Shown piece after piece: positions 1-13,652 of a stretch of DNA of 64,000 nucleotides (its first letter is position 1; each line of letters starts with the position of its first letter). Source of the stretch: Corticium candelabrum (lineage: Eukaryota; Porifera; Homoscleromorpha; Homosclerophorida; Plakinidae); assembly GCF_963422355.1 (NCBI RefSeq), contig NC_085098.1:5714265-5778264 (forward strand), in the 5' to 3' direction. A model generated the notes under the pieces. That model did no database searches. It was not told the origin of the DNA and was given only the letters and a program-made list of their open reading frames with translations. The position numbers were made by a program, and so were the translations under genes.

Positions 1-1
1 T

Positions 2-1346
2 AGCAATAGCTGCATTGATTTTCCTCATTCAGATTGGGTCTTTATGTTTGGAGGAATGATTCATTTCCCTTCTCCGGATGATCAAGGTCAGTTTACAGCT
101 CACTCAAAGGTCGCCATTGAGTCTTTTCACGAATGTGAAGCACTGATGCGGAACAAATCATTTCAGTACAAGGGAACGAGGCCACAGTACTTTGTGTTGG
201 CAGAAACAGTGATGGTCATGTTGTTTGCCGTTTGGTAGAGTTTCCCATTTGGAAGGTTCGTTGGAGCGTCACAAAACCGAAGGCTTATTCCTTACCTCGC
301 AGGAGTAGTGGAGAAGTCACCCTGTGTAGACACGACTGGCTAGACTTGAGGGAACCAGACTGGAGAAAAGCATTATTAACTACAAAGGAATACGACTTCC
401 GGTATGGACAAAGATCCTAACCCTTATTCAGAAGGTCGCGAAAAATTGTGGTTTTGCGTGGGGTTTACTGTGCAAGGACCGGTTGCGTTTGATCCAATAG
501 ACACAGGCACTTACACTAATTTGTATGAGGCAGAAGAAAACGGCGAGATTCCAACCTTCGAGAAGATTCTAGAAGAAAGAATGACCGAGCGTCGTGCGGG
601 AACTGATTCTGCCAGAGCTAACGTCAGCGCCGACCGGGAACGCAGTCAAAGCCGCAGAGGTACACGTACCACCTAAGGCAGGGTGTCGCGTCGAGATATT
701 TCTTATGCTACGGGTAATTCTGCTCCGCGAACATCTCGAGATAAGAAAACAGACGTCGAACGCAAAACCGACACATCTGACCATACACAAAAAGTAGGTC
801 TTAGAACGACGCAAACTGCAACGAATGGAGACACAACTATTTGTGATATACGGGCAAACAGGACCTCGACAACACGAGACTCGGAAACTGCACATCACGC
901 TGATGAATGTGAATCTTCATTAGAAACTGCCTCTGCATCCGTGTCCTCTTCTGCGCGAAATATGACTGGTAATGTTAGTCCAACGGCTGCGGCATCAGTA
1001 GTCAGACTTTCACCGAAATCTGGAGGTGATGCCACATTTAGCAGAGAAGTCGATGATCATGCGCCACCATCAGGTCGAAAGAAATTTGATAACTCCAATC
1101 AACAGCAGTCATCTCACAAGTTAAAGCGTGCTCTCATCGTCGCGGGTATTTCAGGCCTTTCTGACGTGTACCATCTCAAATTACGTTAAAGTAGCCGCGC
1201 AGTTTGGTGCCTTCAAACTGCAGCGGTACAAGAACGAGAGTTGCGTACTTGTTTTCCAGTCACCCAAAGATGCCGAGTCTGCACACGGCGGTCTCTCTAC
1301 TGCTTTCGAAGGTCGACATGTTGAAGTAAAATGGGAGAGAAGGTAA
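2..1346 (+). pseudogene. Unrecognised gene 3' part, frame-disrupted, possible RRM-like C-terminus
   Basis: Coding-like stretches run on the + strand but change frame. One open frame enters from the window edge and ends at 238; another covers about 205-420; a third covers 404-676 and resumes in the same frame at 683 after one TAA. A further shift near 1165-1185 leads into a tail ending at 1346. The middle (about 560-1120) is Ser/Thr/Arg-rich and probably disordered. The last 60 residues (VKVAAQFGAFKLQ..., VLVFQSPKDAE..., HVEVKWERR) have the alternating pattern of an RNA-recognition motif, which is only a suggestion. An AATAAA 133 bp past the last stop supports a true 3' end. Either the gene is decaying or the assembly has uncorrected indels. 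I do not recognise the family. Confidence 0.4.
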
Positions 1347-1478
1347 CTTTAGTAACCTAGTAAAACAAGGTGAAACTGTACAATTATAGGAAACATTTAG
1401 CTAACTATCGCAATAATACATGGTCGTACTATGGTCGTACAGCTTTGCATGCGACTGGTGAGTTGCGTGCGCTCTACG

Positions 1479-1484
1479 AATAAA
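1479..1484 (+). promoter_or_regulatory. Poly(A) signal AATAAA of the left-edge gene
   Basis: Canonical AATAAA 133 bp downstream of the + strand stop at 1346. It lies between two convergent genes (this one and MOV10). The rest of 1347-1750 shows no coding sequence. Confidence 0.4.
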
Positions 1485-1750
1485 AATCCTATACAATGCA
1501 TGTATCAAAACCCAGAAACTACAACTATTTTAGTGGGAGATTGAGATGGGGCTCACAGGTGCGTGCATTGTGTCTGGCTGTCTGGCTGTTTGTCTAGCTG
1601 TGTGCGCGTGACGCTCTTGTGTCCGTTCAACTGCCTGTGTAGACATGCAGGGTGAGAGGTGTAACAAGATTATAGTGCCCCGTGCATTTATACAATGCAA
1701 GAACGTTACACATTTATTGCTGACATAGACGCTATAGAATCGTGTTTCAC

Positions 1751-1756
1751 TTTATT
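1751..1756 (-). promoter_or_regulatory. Poly(A) signal AATAAA of MOV10
   Basis: TTTATT on the + strand reads AATAAA on the minus strand, 63 bp beyond the MOV10 stop codon, a normal distance for a short 3' UTR. Confidence 0.5.
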
Positions 1757-1818
1757 TCAACATATAGCACTAAAGCTTAATTGGGTTTTCAAACACAAGC
1801 CCTCGTGCTGATGTGATC

Positions 1819-4800
1819 TCAATGCTCTGCTCTCCACTCTGGTTCAATGTGTTGTTGGACTTGCGATTCTTCTTCGGCAGCAGGTTGGTACGCATCTGTC
1901 GTGTGCAATTCCAGCTCCTGCAGAGTCTCCAATACAGGGTCATCATCTGGATTGGCACTTGGGAAAGGACATCCCTTGTACCCTCCGTTGCCGTTCACAT
2001 ACTCCAAAAACCTAAAAGCAAGAGGATTTATCTTTACACCATTTACGTAGTTTGATCGACCCGAAAAACCTACTGTTTCCAGCATTTATCTCTGATCAAG
2101 ACATTTGGGTTGCCAATGACGATCAGCAATGCCTTGGCTCTCGTGATTGCCACATTGAACCTCTGCGGATCACAAAACAAGACTCACGTATCTAATCCAT
2201 CAGTTATAAGGACATATTATTTATTGCCTTAGGATTTCTAAGGAAGCCGAGATTAAACTTCTTGTCAATCTCGAGATGATCAGCATTGCTTCTAACTGTT
2301 GTGATGATGATGACAGTTCTCTCCTGGCCTTGGAATTCTTCAACTGAACCAACCTTCACGTCTTCAATGTGCAGTTTCTCGAGGCATCGTCTAAGTTTCT
2401 GTACCTAGGGAATGACTTTACGATTCTAGTTGGTCACACAATTTCTAATGCAGTGTAGTGTACCTGCTTGCGATATGGCGAGATGACGCCAACGTCTTTT
2501 TTCATGTCCACCTTGCATGAACCTTGAGTGGATTTCAGCTTCTGCAGATAGTCGCATGCCACTTTGATCTCCTCGGGATTAAAGAAAGAGGGACTGTTGG
2601 CCTCTTGGTTCTCCTCGCCGACGACCCCATTAAAGATCAGAGGAAATCCTTGACTCACCAGACCATCCCAGCTACACATTTTGCTGCGCAGGGCCACGTC
2701 GGCAGATGCAATCAACTCGCCGTCGTAGAACAAGCGATTGGGCAAGTCGAGAATACGAGGATGTGAGCGGTAGTTATTCAGCAGCTTCGTCACAACACGA
2801 GAATCATACGGCAGATTATCATGGCGTTGGTAGACCTCCCGCTTCATGAGACGCTCAAGCAAAGACACTTGCAATCCATGCTCTATGGCTAGCGAAGAGC
2901 GCAACACAGGACCAAGCTGTTGAGGGTCTCCAGCAAGAACTAGTTGACCTTCACTGGCATCTAAGAGACCGGAAATCGGTATGAGACACTCTGGCTCAAC
3001 AGCATGACCACATTCGTCAATGAAAACGTGAGTGAAGTGACCACGAGGAACACCAGCCGACACAATTCTATAAACAATTAAATTCATCCTTCACATTTCA
3101 CTAAGACGACAACTTTTGTGTAAATATTACTTTCCAGCCGTCACGAGAGTACACACAACGACTCGATACTTCAACAGGTCGTCGAAAGTCAGGTCGTACT
3201 TGCAATTTGATGTAAGGTCTTGCGGAATGTCTCTCTCGTCTCTAGATACCGCGTTCAATCTCAGAATGTCGTTCTTGCTAACGGCTGGATTGTTGAGCAG
3301 TCGCTGGCAAACGAGATCAGCAGCACTATTAGACGGAGCGCAAGCTAACACTCTGCTGTCGCGCAATACACGAAGAACCTAGAGAATGAGAGAAAAATGT
3401 GCACGAAATGCGTATAGAGTTAACTAGCGTGATGACAAACTTGTCTGATTGCTTCGACTGTCGTCATTGTCTTTCCCGTTCCAGGAGGACCGAAGATGAT
3501 GTACGGTGCCGGACGGGATATTCCTGATAGAATGTGCTTCACTGCCGCGTTTTGTTCTGCATTGTGCTCGACGTTGCGGTCATAGAAGCTTCACATACAC
3601 AGCAAACCAAATAAGAAAACCAGCGAGAAATACGCATGTAAGCAACCAATAATATATTATTACACAGGGGGGAGTTAGCTCCTTTGGATTAGGGTATCGA
3701 AAATTTCGTAACAGACTGCTGCCATTTTGATTTTATCTGGTTTTTCACTGATAGCCAGAGCAGCATGCACACATGATCACGACAATGTGTATTAAGCGAG
3801 GCAACTGGAACACCATCCAAATTATTTCTACTTGCAAGTAACAAAACTTCCAAGTATTTTCTTCAATCATCGTTCCCTGAAACAAAGTCCCGTTACATAG
3901 CGTCCAGTACTGGAGGAGCGATGCCCTCAATCCCGATACCCCTCCTGCCTCCGGTTCCACCCCCACACTAGATATGATAAATAACTGGCTAGACATCTAT
4001 GGCTTAATGATTAACCTGACATTAGTACTGGACGTCAGAGATTGAGAATGATGTGTACTGACAGTGTGTGGAGATGGAAAGAGAACACCTTGTGGTAGTT
4101 GAGTGTCCAAAGCTCGATGTTGCAATTGCAAGGGAAGACGATTAAATGTGAACCTGATGTTGACTTTCATTCCTTTCATGTACAGTTCAGCGTGAAATCT
4201 GGCAATACACGAAACGGTCGTGTGTTACTCACTGACTTCATAATCCGTACTCTTGGCATTACCTGCTGCTAAACTTGAGCCAAACTTCGTCTTGACGTAC
4301 GGCATGCACGTAGCCTTCAAATTCGGTGTCTTCCACACCAGGCAACGAAGCATACAGTCTGTCTCCTTTCAAAAGTGAAGGTCTTTTCTCTGCCAGTCCG
4401 GGAACCTGATCGAGTGCCAATTAGACCCACACATATAGCTACACTACTTTAATGATTACTGCTAACCTTCAAGGCAAAATAGTGTTGTACTTTGTTCATT
4501 GTGACACCTTCCATGTCATAGTACCGAATGTCGATTTTCATTTGTATCTCTTCTACCTTTAAGAGATGGTGAAATACGTCAGCGTGGTTTTTTTCAAGAT
4601 TCAAACTTAGTTTGTCAATCAGTTCATCCGTAGGCTGTCCATTACTCATCATCATGTCGACGTCCTCTGTACCATACTTTTCAAATCTTAACACCATCCG
4701 TAACAGCCTTTCACCGCTAAATTTTGATATAAGGTGATAAAGCACATATACAAGTCTATTCCTGTAATTCTTACTGGTCAAGTTGTTGTCCTGGTTCTAT

Positions 4801-5756
4801 GTTACGGCCATATCTGCGTCTTGGCGCACGCCTGCGGACATATGGCTCCTTCGATCGAACCTCTTCAATCAGATTTGTTGTACACCTGCCTCTCACCCTT
4901 CGTACAATATGAAACACTTGTTCTCTCCCCGAGATGTCAACAGCAGCTAAAGCAAAAGCTAAGTGATCAGTAGAACATCCTATTACGTCTGACTTGAAGC
5001 AACACTTCACAGTGTAGACGTCGTCACAACCAATATCGACTACTCCAAGACCGAGAGAAACGTTATGGTCATCCTTGATTGTAAAGCAGCGATTGTTGTG
5101 CAGCAAACCACATGATCGAAGCTGAACACGACGAGATAGTGACTTGTTTGTAATTCGTATGTCTGTGCTTGCTTCCTTGGCGTCTGCGTTACCATCCTCC
5201 AACATGACCTGCAAATTGATCGTCTTTACGGTTTGTCCCACATTTTCACTGCTGCAACAAATTTCAACGTCGAACTTGTCTCGCTCCAATTCCCTCCTTT
5301 CCGCAGAAACATGGCATAAAATTAGAGCAATACACTTACACTTGCATTAAGTGAATTTCTTCAAACTTACCTGTTTTGACGAAAAAGCCACAATATCGAG
5401 TCCAAAACTGATCTGTTGGAACCAGGCATTTGATGAAAGTCAACTCCTGACTTTTCCAGCACGTTTCTTGGTTGATTGTGGCCAGGCAAATAGTTTGAAA
5501 CGCTAGAGACCCGCCCAGGCTCTGACCACACGCTGGTCAGCGAGAAGTTTCCTCTTTTGCGGCTTTTTAATCCTTTGCAGCGCTTAATGGTCTCGTGGAG
5601 TGACCGCCAACTTCTACACTGGGGATATGCCTTTGATATCCACGCTCTGTGTAGCTCTCGCATTTCATCAACGTGAATCCGCTTCTGTGCTGGCCAGTTC
5701 TCCCTCATGTATTCATAAAACAGCTTGGCTTCGTCATAGTTCTGTTTTGAACGCAT
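1819..5756 (-). CDS. MOV10: MOV10-type SF1 RNA helicase, 11 exons, 980 aa
   Basis: Exons (minus): 5756-5371, 5296-4775, 4716-4467, 4405-4263, 4198-4016, 3588-3441, 3378-3131, 3067-2464, 2404-2228, 2162-2074, 2011-1819. Phases agree throughout, giving 980 aa, close to vertebrate MOV10 (about 1000). UPF1-like 5'-3' RNA helicases of this family act in RNA silencing and retroelement or virus restriction. Seen here: the N-terminal beta domain; [20 protein letters not shown]; Walker A GPPGTGKT (about 528-535); motif II DECG (about 644-647, usually DEAG); [36 protein letters not shown]-terminus EPEWRAEH. The start ATG has an upstream in-frame stop. The intron after 2228 has a GC donor (AAG|GCAATA); the others are GT-AG and several are only 57-75 bp. 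The 427-bp intron 3589-4015 is the longest. The exon 1/2 junction is the least certain. Confidence 0.9.
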
Positions 5757-7212
5757 GACTGTCTAGACAAGATCAAGGTAGCAGCAGTACATAGAAATTA
5801 GGGTTGAAAACCATACGTACCTACTGTTTCTTCTGTAGATTACTCACTGACCGATTAGGTGACAGGTCGTGATACTGTACTCAAGAGCAAGATGAGTTGG
5901 GTGTTGCCAGGATAAGGAAATATTCCCTAGGGTGTAATACCAAAATCCCCAATGACTGACTCAGCAATCACGTGATCAAGTGCAATGGGGAATTTCTAGA
6001 GCACTTCACGCTCACTTCACGTGTGTAAGTCTTTAGACAGAGTATTACTGCACCTACATTAGACATCTCGCTGAAGCATATCTATGAGCAGTGAGACGTC
6101 ACAACTCCAGATTCATCAATCCTCTACTAGCAGTAGGTTTCCACATGATTTATTACACTCACGTGTCCCTAACCTAATTATACGACTTTACCGAGTTCTA
6201 CTGGCTTGCAATCGAAAACCAATAAATAGCAGGTCCAAGTGTACATGTGCCATGTTCAAGACCAGTAATAGACCGGTCTACCCTTTCTAGACAAGAAAAG
6301 GTTCAACATGTAAATTTGACATGATCGAGTCTCTAGTAATTAGAACTCAGCAGCAACAGCAGATCAAAACTACTCCAAAAACGAGCTATAATCATGCAGT
6401 CAGTGTCTACAAATCAGTCAGTACAAGCACACACGGAAAGAAGCTCACAGTTGACAACTTGTAAAAACAAATATGGCTTGGCGTGACAACATCCGTATTC
6501 CTCAGACAACACCAACCCGGAAGACGGCTTTACTAGGAAGCAGCGACTCCAAAGAACAAAAAGTCATAACTGCAGACAACAGTGCCAAGAAAAAATTCCA
6601 AACCCTTAATGAAATGCAAATTAGGCTCCAACACTAGATGTTTTTAGTATGGTTACTTTTTCACATAGGCCCAATCCATTTCAACCTGAATTCAACAGTC
6701 TCCCCAGTATGAAAGAAAACCATGAGAAAGACCGTGATTTTGTCCTGCTCGTGGCGACATATGCATAATATCTCAACGTCACGCTTTCATTTCCCTCCCA
6801 CACTGATAGTTACTCGAGCCCCGCCTCCATATCAGAACCAGGAAACTACAACGGTACACGCAAGTCTCTTCGTAGACGGCTGCCTGTTTACTAAATTTCA
6901 ATTACTTTCATGTCTAGTCACAATTTACTAAGGAAGGTTTCGCGCACGCTAACTAGATAGATCTAGCTAAACGGATATACCAACTTGCAAAATAAAAAAC
7001 ACAATGTTCTGTACGTACAATTTTCCTTGCCCCTTCTCGTGCCACTCTAGAGTCCTCACGCAGCCAAAGAATCCACCTCCAAAGCCACCGCCACAGATAT
7101 CCGGGCTTTCGATTCGTTGACATCAATTAGCAACAGAGCCACCGCAGACATATTTGACTTGTGTGTCAGTTCCTCTGTGTGTACACGCTTGTGAGACTAG
7201 ATAGCCATAACA
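5757..7212. other. Intergenic region between divergent MOV10 and GRAF genes
   Basis: About 1.46 kb between the MOV10 start (minus) and the GRAF start (plus). I see no coding sequence, RNA gene or clear repeat. Both promoters must lie here or in unrecognised 5' non-coding exons; no TATA box is convincing. A TAG in frame just upstream of the MOV10 ATG could also be an acceptor for a 5' UTR exon. Confidence 0.5.
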
Positions 7213-7890
7213 ATGGTTCTACGTCCACTCGAGTTCACAGACTGCTTGCACGACAGTCCGTTCTTTCGCGAGAATCTGCAGGCGCACGAGAAGGAGCTCG
7301 AGAACACGTCAGAGGCGATCAAGGGCCTGCTGAGGGAATGCAGACACTTGCTGGGCGCAATGAAAGGTGATTACACGACGAACGCTTTGGAGTTGTTGCA
7401 TTTTGCCTGCAGACGTCGCTCGAAGCAAATTGTGCTGCTCGGATTTTCACGCATTTTACTATATCAGTTGCGGGGGAATTTCTCGTTCACGCGTGAATGT
7501 TAGATGCGAAGCCGACGTGATATGGAGTGGTTTGCGGAACTTAGTTACGCTAGGAATGCATTGTAATCGACAGCAAGTCACCGCGAATGCAGACGACCTG
7601 TTGAGTTGCTGAGTAATGGACGGCCGGGTGACTGATTGTGAGTGGTCTTCGGATGTTGCAATTGGCACTAAATGAAGACAATGCGGGAATTGCGTGGGCA
7701 GATCATATTTATTTATTTTAACATCCTGTTTGTTTGTTTGTTTGTATGTTTATTTGTGTGTTTGTTTGTTTGTATGTTTATTTGTGTGTTTGAGTGTGTG
7801 TGTTTGTGTGTCTGTCTGTCTGTCTTTTATTTTCAACGTCAGTACTACCATACAGTGAAAATCAGAGGCACCACAGCTAAATAGTGAGTT

Positions 7891-7922
<32 letters not shown>

Positions 7923-8027
7923 GTGTCTGTCTGTCTGTTTGTGTGTCTGTCTCTGTCTGTTTGTCCGTTCATCTGTCTGTTTGTTTGTCTGTCTGTTTGT
8001 TTGTCTGTTTGCCGTCTGCTTGCCCCC

Positions 8028-8087
<60 letters not shown>

Positions 8088-9448
8088 AGAGACAGGGGAG
8101 GGAGAAGAAAAAGGAAGACGAGAAGTAGGAAAGAAACGTGATAAACTATGATGACACCTGCTGTCTATTGTTGTCACCTTGTAGGTTCTTGGTGAGTATT
8201 AGTGACAAGTCTGTTTATCTGGCTACTTGTGTGTCCATACACTCATTTGTTGCTTTGTCTCTGTCTGCACAAAACGTGTAGTTACACATCACAACTTATG
8301 TGCTTTCTTGATGCTATTGTCCTATAGAACTATCAAAAGCTCAAAAATCATTTGCTGACACTTTGAGTGAATTCACGTTCGAGTTCATTGGATCAGATCA
8401 ACAAACAGAAAAAGAAGCTGTAATATGTAAGTGATGTTGTTGAATCAAGCTTTGTAGCCAGGAAATCTCTGAACGTTTTACCGTTTGTCTACTTTTAGGT
8501 GGCGCTTTTCAGCAGTTTGCACAAATTGTAGGAACATTGGAAGAACACAGAGAATTGCTGGTAAGCATGTTGCTATGTGAATGAGTAGTGTACTGGTGTA
8601 GGACTGTACAGGGCCAGGTGAACGGTCATTACTTGTATGGCACTGGCGAGCTACTTGTTTCAAAAAGGACCTGTTACCTCAATGTAATTTGAAATGATGG
8701 TAGATATAGTTTTACTTACGAGATCTATTTTGAGCAAAATTTTAAGGCCATGTGGCTACATTAGTGATGACTTAAGTGAATGGTTGGAGTTTTATATTGC
8801 ATCAGTAGTTTGAAGTTCTGTAACTGGATCGTGTGCGCACATAGCGACATACTAGATATGTTACTACACGATGTCTGACATAAAATTAGAAGTATTTGTG
8901 AACATGCAGATGTAGCAATGTTATATGTATCGGACGCATCATAAAAATAGCTCTGTATCTTGCACTCTCATTATTGTTATGAGAATCTGCATAGTGTGTG
9001 ACATCATTTCCCATTTAGCTTGATGGTTGGACTCACGAGGGTTGGATAAGTGGGTTTTACTGTATTTTATGTTGTGATTTATTGCTATAGATGGAGTCAG
9101 CACAAGCTCGATTGCTTACACCTCTAGAAAGATTCCGTAAGGACAAAATACAAGGAACAAAGGTGTAGTAACATTTTTTAGTATTTGGTCAGTGTCTGAC
9201 TTTGTTGTGTTCAGGAGTATAAGAAGGCCTTTGACAGGCAATCAGATCGTTGTCTCAGTTTACTGGATAGACATCTTGCTTTGTCGCCCAAGAAGAAAGA
9301 TACTCAACTGTCCGAGGTTAGTGGTCTAATTTTGTAGACATTAGTATACAACATATTTGTTTATGTTTATTTCCATACATTTGTTGTGTTTTTGTGGTGT
9401 TGTTTTGTCAGTTGTTGAGAAAATACGCACTCTTGAACAGTTGATAGT

Positions 9449-9500
<52 letters not shown>

Positions 9501-11311
9501 ATGCACGCACGCTCACCCGTGTTTTGTTGTGTTATCTCATTAATTAAATATGGTACATTGCGTTATATACTTTGTAGGCAGACATCACAATGGAACAAGA
9601 ACAAAAGAAGTTTAGGCAAGCAGCAATGGAATATGTAAAAGTTCTACTCGATGTTCAGGAGAGAAAGAAGTTTGAGTTTGTTGAACCAGTATGTGATCAT
9701 TGACAAATGATGAGATGAATTTCAGCCAGGAAAATGCCTTGTTTATTTCAGTTACTTGGGTTCATGACTGACCAAATGACATTTTATCATTCGGGTATGA
9801 ACGTCTGTTGTTGTTGTGACTATGACTCTCATTCTTTGAATTGTTGTGTTGTGTTGCAGCATATGAAACAGGACAGGAATACAAGGAACTGACGAATGAT
9901 TTGCAAGTCAAACTGCAGGATGTAAGTTGTTTAGACTCGTATTCAGTCCTCGTCTCACACACCTGTATATTCACGTGCTTGCACATGGATGTGTTGTGAA
10001 GTTGCTGTGAATTAATGGTGGATATATTGAAATGTAGCATATTTGGCATGTGTCTTATTGGCTATACGTTTGCTTTGTATTACTTGCCATGAACTCTCAC
10101 GGTTATAGTCAGGACTTTATTGTAGTTGTAAATTGTTGGTATGAAACTTGTGTGTAAATGTCTTTGCTGTTGAAAGATGTGTCTATTGTTGATAATTTAT
10201 GTAATGTTGTGTGCAATATTTTATTTCTGAAGGTTCGTCAAGTTTGGCAAGAGAGTCAAGAGTATACCGAATCGCTAATGAAGGCAACAGAAGAAGTAAG
10301 CAGATTTGGCTGTCAGCAAATCACACAGAGTGATGTCTTTCGTTTTGTTTGTGTGAAAGTTTAAACATTAGATGTCCTGGTTGGCTGGGAGAGTTATGCT
10401 AAGATATAGGTTACTTTTGCATACACATTTATGTCTGTATGTCTCAAAACAATCTTGCCATTTGACAATGACAGACAATTTAGCATCTTAAGGAAGTTGT
10501 AGGCATGCAAAACAACAGTCCTGTCATACTATTTAGTTGTCAACTAGCACGCTTGGAAGCAAATAGCTTGTAAATTTGTAAGTCTTTGTGTGTGTGTGGC
10601 AAGTTGACTGTTTTTCAGAGTGCTTCTATCTGTGGAAGCATTGGTGAAAACACAGCTGCAGTTACTTGTTGATGTAAGGTCATGAGTTTAGAATTGATGA
10701 CCACACAATTGTTATATTAAGTCTCACAGTACCTTTCCTTGTTGGTACATAAAAGAAAGTTGACTGATGTTGCAACAGATTGTGTGTTTATGTTAACATG
10801 TAAACAGAATTGTGGTCTTTGTTAGAAAGGACAACATGGAGACACAAGAAGTGGCCAGTTTGCCAGACAAGGGTATCTTTATCAGCAGAAAGAGAGAAAG
10901 CTTGGTAAGTGACATTGATGTAATAGGCTGAATGCCAGGTATGTAGTGAACAAGGTAGCTTGGGTCCAACACCTGAAAATGGTACATAGCTCAAACATTA
11001 ATTTACAAGAATATCGTTAGGAAATTTGCTTGCAGTAGACTGAAATATTCTGTTGTTGTTTTGGGTATTCATTGGGTCACTTATAGCCAGCCACCTTTTT
11101 ATTGCATTGAAATTTGCAGGCTCAGTATTGTTAATTAATGTATATTGTGTGGTAGGTGGAATTACCAGTGGACTTTCATCGTCAAAATGCTTTTGCCAGT
11201 ACATGAAGTCCAACTCACTGTTTGTCATGTTTCCAATATCTGATCATAGCAAAGGAAAATTTGTATGACTCGAAGTAGATCTCACCTATCATTGCAGACA
11301 CACGCGCGCGT

Positions 11312-11368
<57 letters not shown>

Positions 11369-12592
11369 CGCACAAAGCATGCAAGCACATGACACCACAA
11401 CATTGTTTTATATTTCATATACCCTGAAAGGAGAAATTTGTGCGGGAGAAAAATTGTGCTTTTTCTAGAAACATCACTACTTGTGCGGAATCAATTTGTG
11501 CGACAATAAGGCTATGCACAATAAGATCATGCGCAAGGGAAAAATATATATGTGGAATTTATTTTGTGCGATGGGCTTGTGATCACACAAAATCGCACGA
11601 ATTTTTCTCTTGCACAAATTTTTTCTTTCAGGGTATACTGTACTGGTACATGTACTAAATGTGATCTGTATTTAGTCAAATCCTGAATCACTGGTAGTTG
11701 ACTCGTGTGTGAGGTATTCGTGAATGCATGTCTAACATATGAAATGAATTGCCTCTTATTTTGTGTATGTGTCATTGCACAGGAGAATGACTGATTCGAT
11801 TGATAAACGTTTCTGCTTCAACATTACTGCTGGAGAAAGGTGACATTCGAATTCTTTGGTTATGAAGTGTAAATTCCCTTTAGTCTCACTATCACCTATA
11901 AATGCATGATCTCATTCTTGTCTTGCTGTTTGTACATTAGAATGGGAATGTTTACCATTATATCTATGTTACAAGTTTACGTTTTGGTATAATGTGTATA
12001 TTTTTAAGTTTTTGTTTGCTTGCTGTGTCATGTTAAGCAAATCGTTTAATACTGTGTGTCATTGAAGAACACTTGTGATGCAAGCATTGAGTAATGATGA
12101 CCGAAGGCTGTGGTTAGAAGTTTTAGGTGGCAAAGAACCAGTAAGTGTGATCAGTGAATTAACTGTTGGGACTTAATGTATGGGGTCAGATGAGCTAGTG
12201 GATGGGACAGTGAACATGATTGATGAAGGTTATTGTAAACTAATTGGTAAATGGTTATGAAAGAGATTGACGGTGTGATGAGGTTGGATTAAATGTAATT
12301 TCACTTTTTGCTTGTTGTAGGTTTACATGGAAACAAGTAAATTATTAAAGGTGGATGCACAATCAGGTTACTATAGCAAGTTTGAACCTTTTGCACATTT
12401 AGGCAAATTGTCATTGATGCAGGACTTACGACTGTTGCTTATCAGTTTGTTCACAAATGCATTGAAACTATTGAACGCAGAGGTAGGCATATGGCATTTC
12501 ATGTTGTAGCTGTATAGCAGGTATGAAGTAATTAATATTAATAATGAGCTGTACTCACCTTGAAGCTATGACTGGTTCAGTGTAGTTGTTAG

Positions 12593-12645
<53 letters not shown>

Positions 12646-13564
12646 ATGTGCATGAGTATCCTTGTGTTTGTAGCTTAGTGCTTATTGTCATAACTGTTAA
12701 TCATGATTCTACATCTTGTTTTGCTAGGAATAGAAGATGAAGGTCTATATCGAGTGGCTGGAGTCAGTTCACGAGTACAAAAGCTAACTACTTCTTATGG
12801 TGCAGTTGTTGAAGCACGTGATTGTCAAGTTTCTACATTTTGATTTTGTGCTTTAGAGAAGAATAGGCTTGATAAGGTGTCTTGGAATGATGTTGAGTTA
12901 GAAGTGAAGACAATCACTAGTGCTGTAAAGAATCATTTCAGGTCGCGAACACAAGAGTTCGAAACAAATGATGTTTTCATTTTGGCATGTTGTTATGTAG
13001 GAGCATGCCAGAACCTCTGCTTACTTATGACCTTCATCAAGAGTTCTTGAATGCTGCCAGTGAGATGATCAAATACTTGTACTAAAACAAGATAGATAGA
13101 TAGACGGACAGACAGACAAACAGACAGGTAGTCAGAGTTGTTCATGTAAGCTTTGTACACATTTGTCAGTATAGGGTGTAATGACTGTTACACAATGACT
13201 GTTACACAGAAATTGAACTCTAGAAGGTGAACCTTGCTTGTGACATTTTTGTTGCATTGTTTCTGTGGACTGCGACATGTGACAGGAACAAAGTAGTCAA
13301 TGCTGCTTGAGAGTACGTGGAGGAAGAATAACAAACAAAATGCTTTGTTTAGAAGCTTATACTAGAATTGGATTTTGAGATTTGTAGCTTGATTTAGTTT
13401 GAAACTGTGTATGTTGCCTGAATTATTTGTTATGTCTGTGTGTAAAGCTTTTGTGGTGTTTTAGAAAATGATCATGAAACAACAATAGCAAATCTACAAC
13501 AGTTAGTGCAACAGTTGCCGGGACCTAGCCAGAGGATGCTCAAGCTTCTGATGCAACATCTTTA

Positions 13565-13652
<88 letters not shown>

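Noticed and set aside
207-435. Two 30-bp GT...AG segments (about 209-238 and 397-426, the second with a CTAAC branch-like site) as tiny introns
   Set aside because: Animal spliceosomal introns this short are not known to me, and removing them does not give one continuous frame.
3589-4015. Minus-strand open frame 3745-3996 as a MOV10 exon
   Set aside because: Exons 4198-4016 and 3588-3441 join in phase without it, and its translation has no MOV10 similarity.
7672-8177. Overlapping open frames of Cys/Val/Leu or Thr/His/Arg repeats
   Set aside because: They are translations of TTTG/TGTC and GT microsatellites inside GRAF intron 1.
11625-11645. A 14-bp candidate exon (GGTATACTGTACTG) that would also fix the GRAF phase
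   Set aside because: It starts inside the MITE terminal repeat and its residues do not fit the PH domain; the 29-bp exon at 11676 does.
12321-12350. Using the donor AAG|GTGGAT for the GRAF exon starting at 12321
   Set aside because: It gives phase 0, while the next exon needs phase 1; the donor ACAA|GTAAAT closes the frame.
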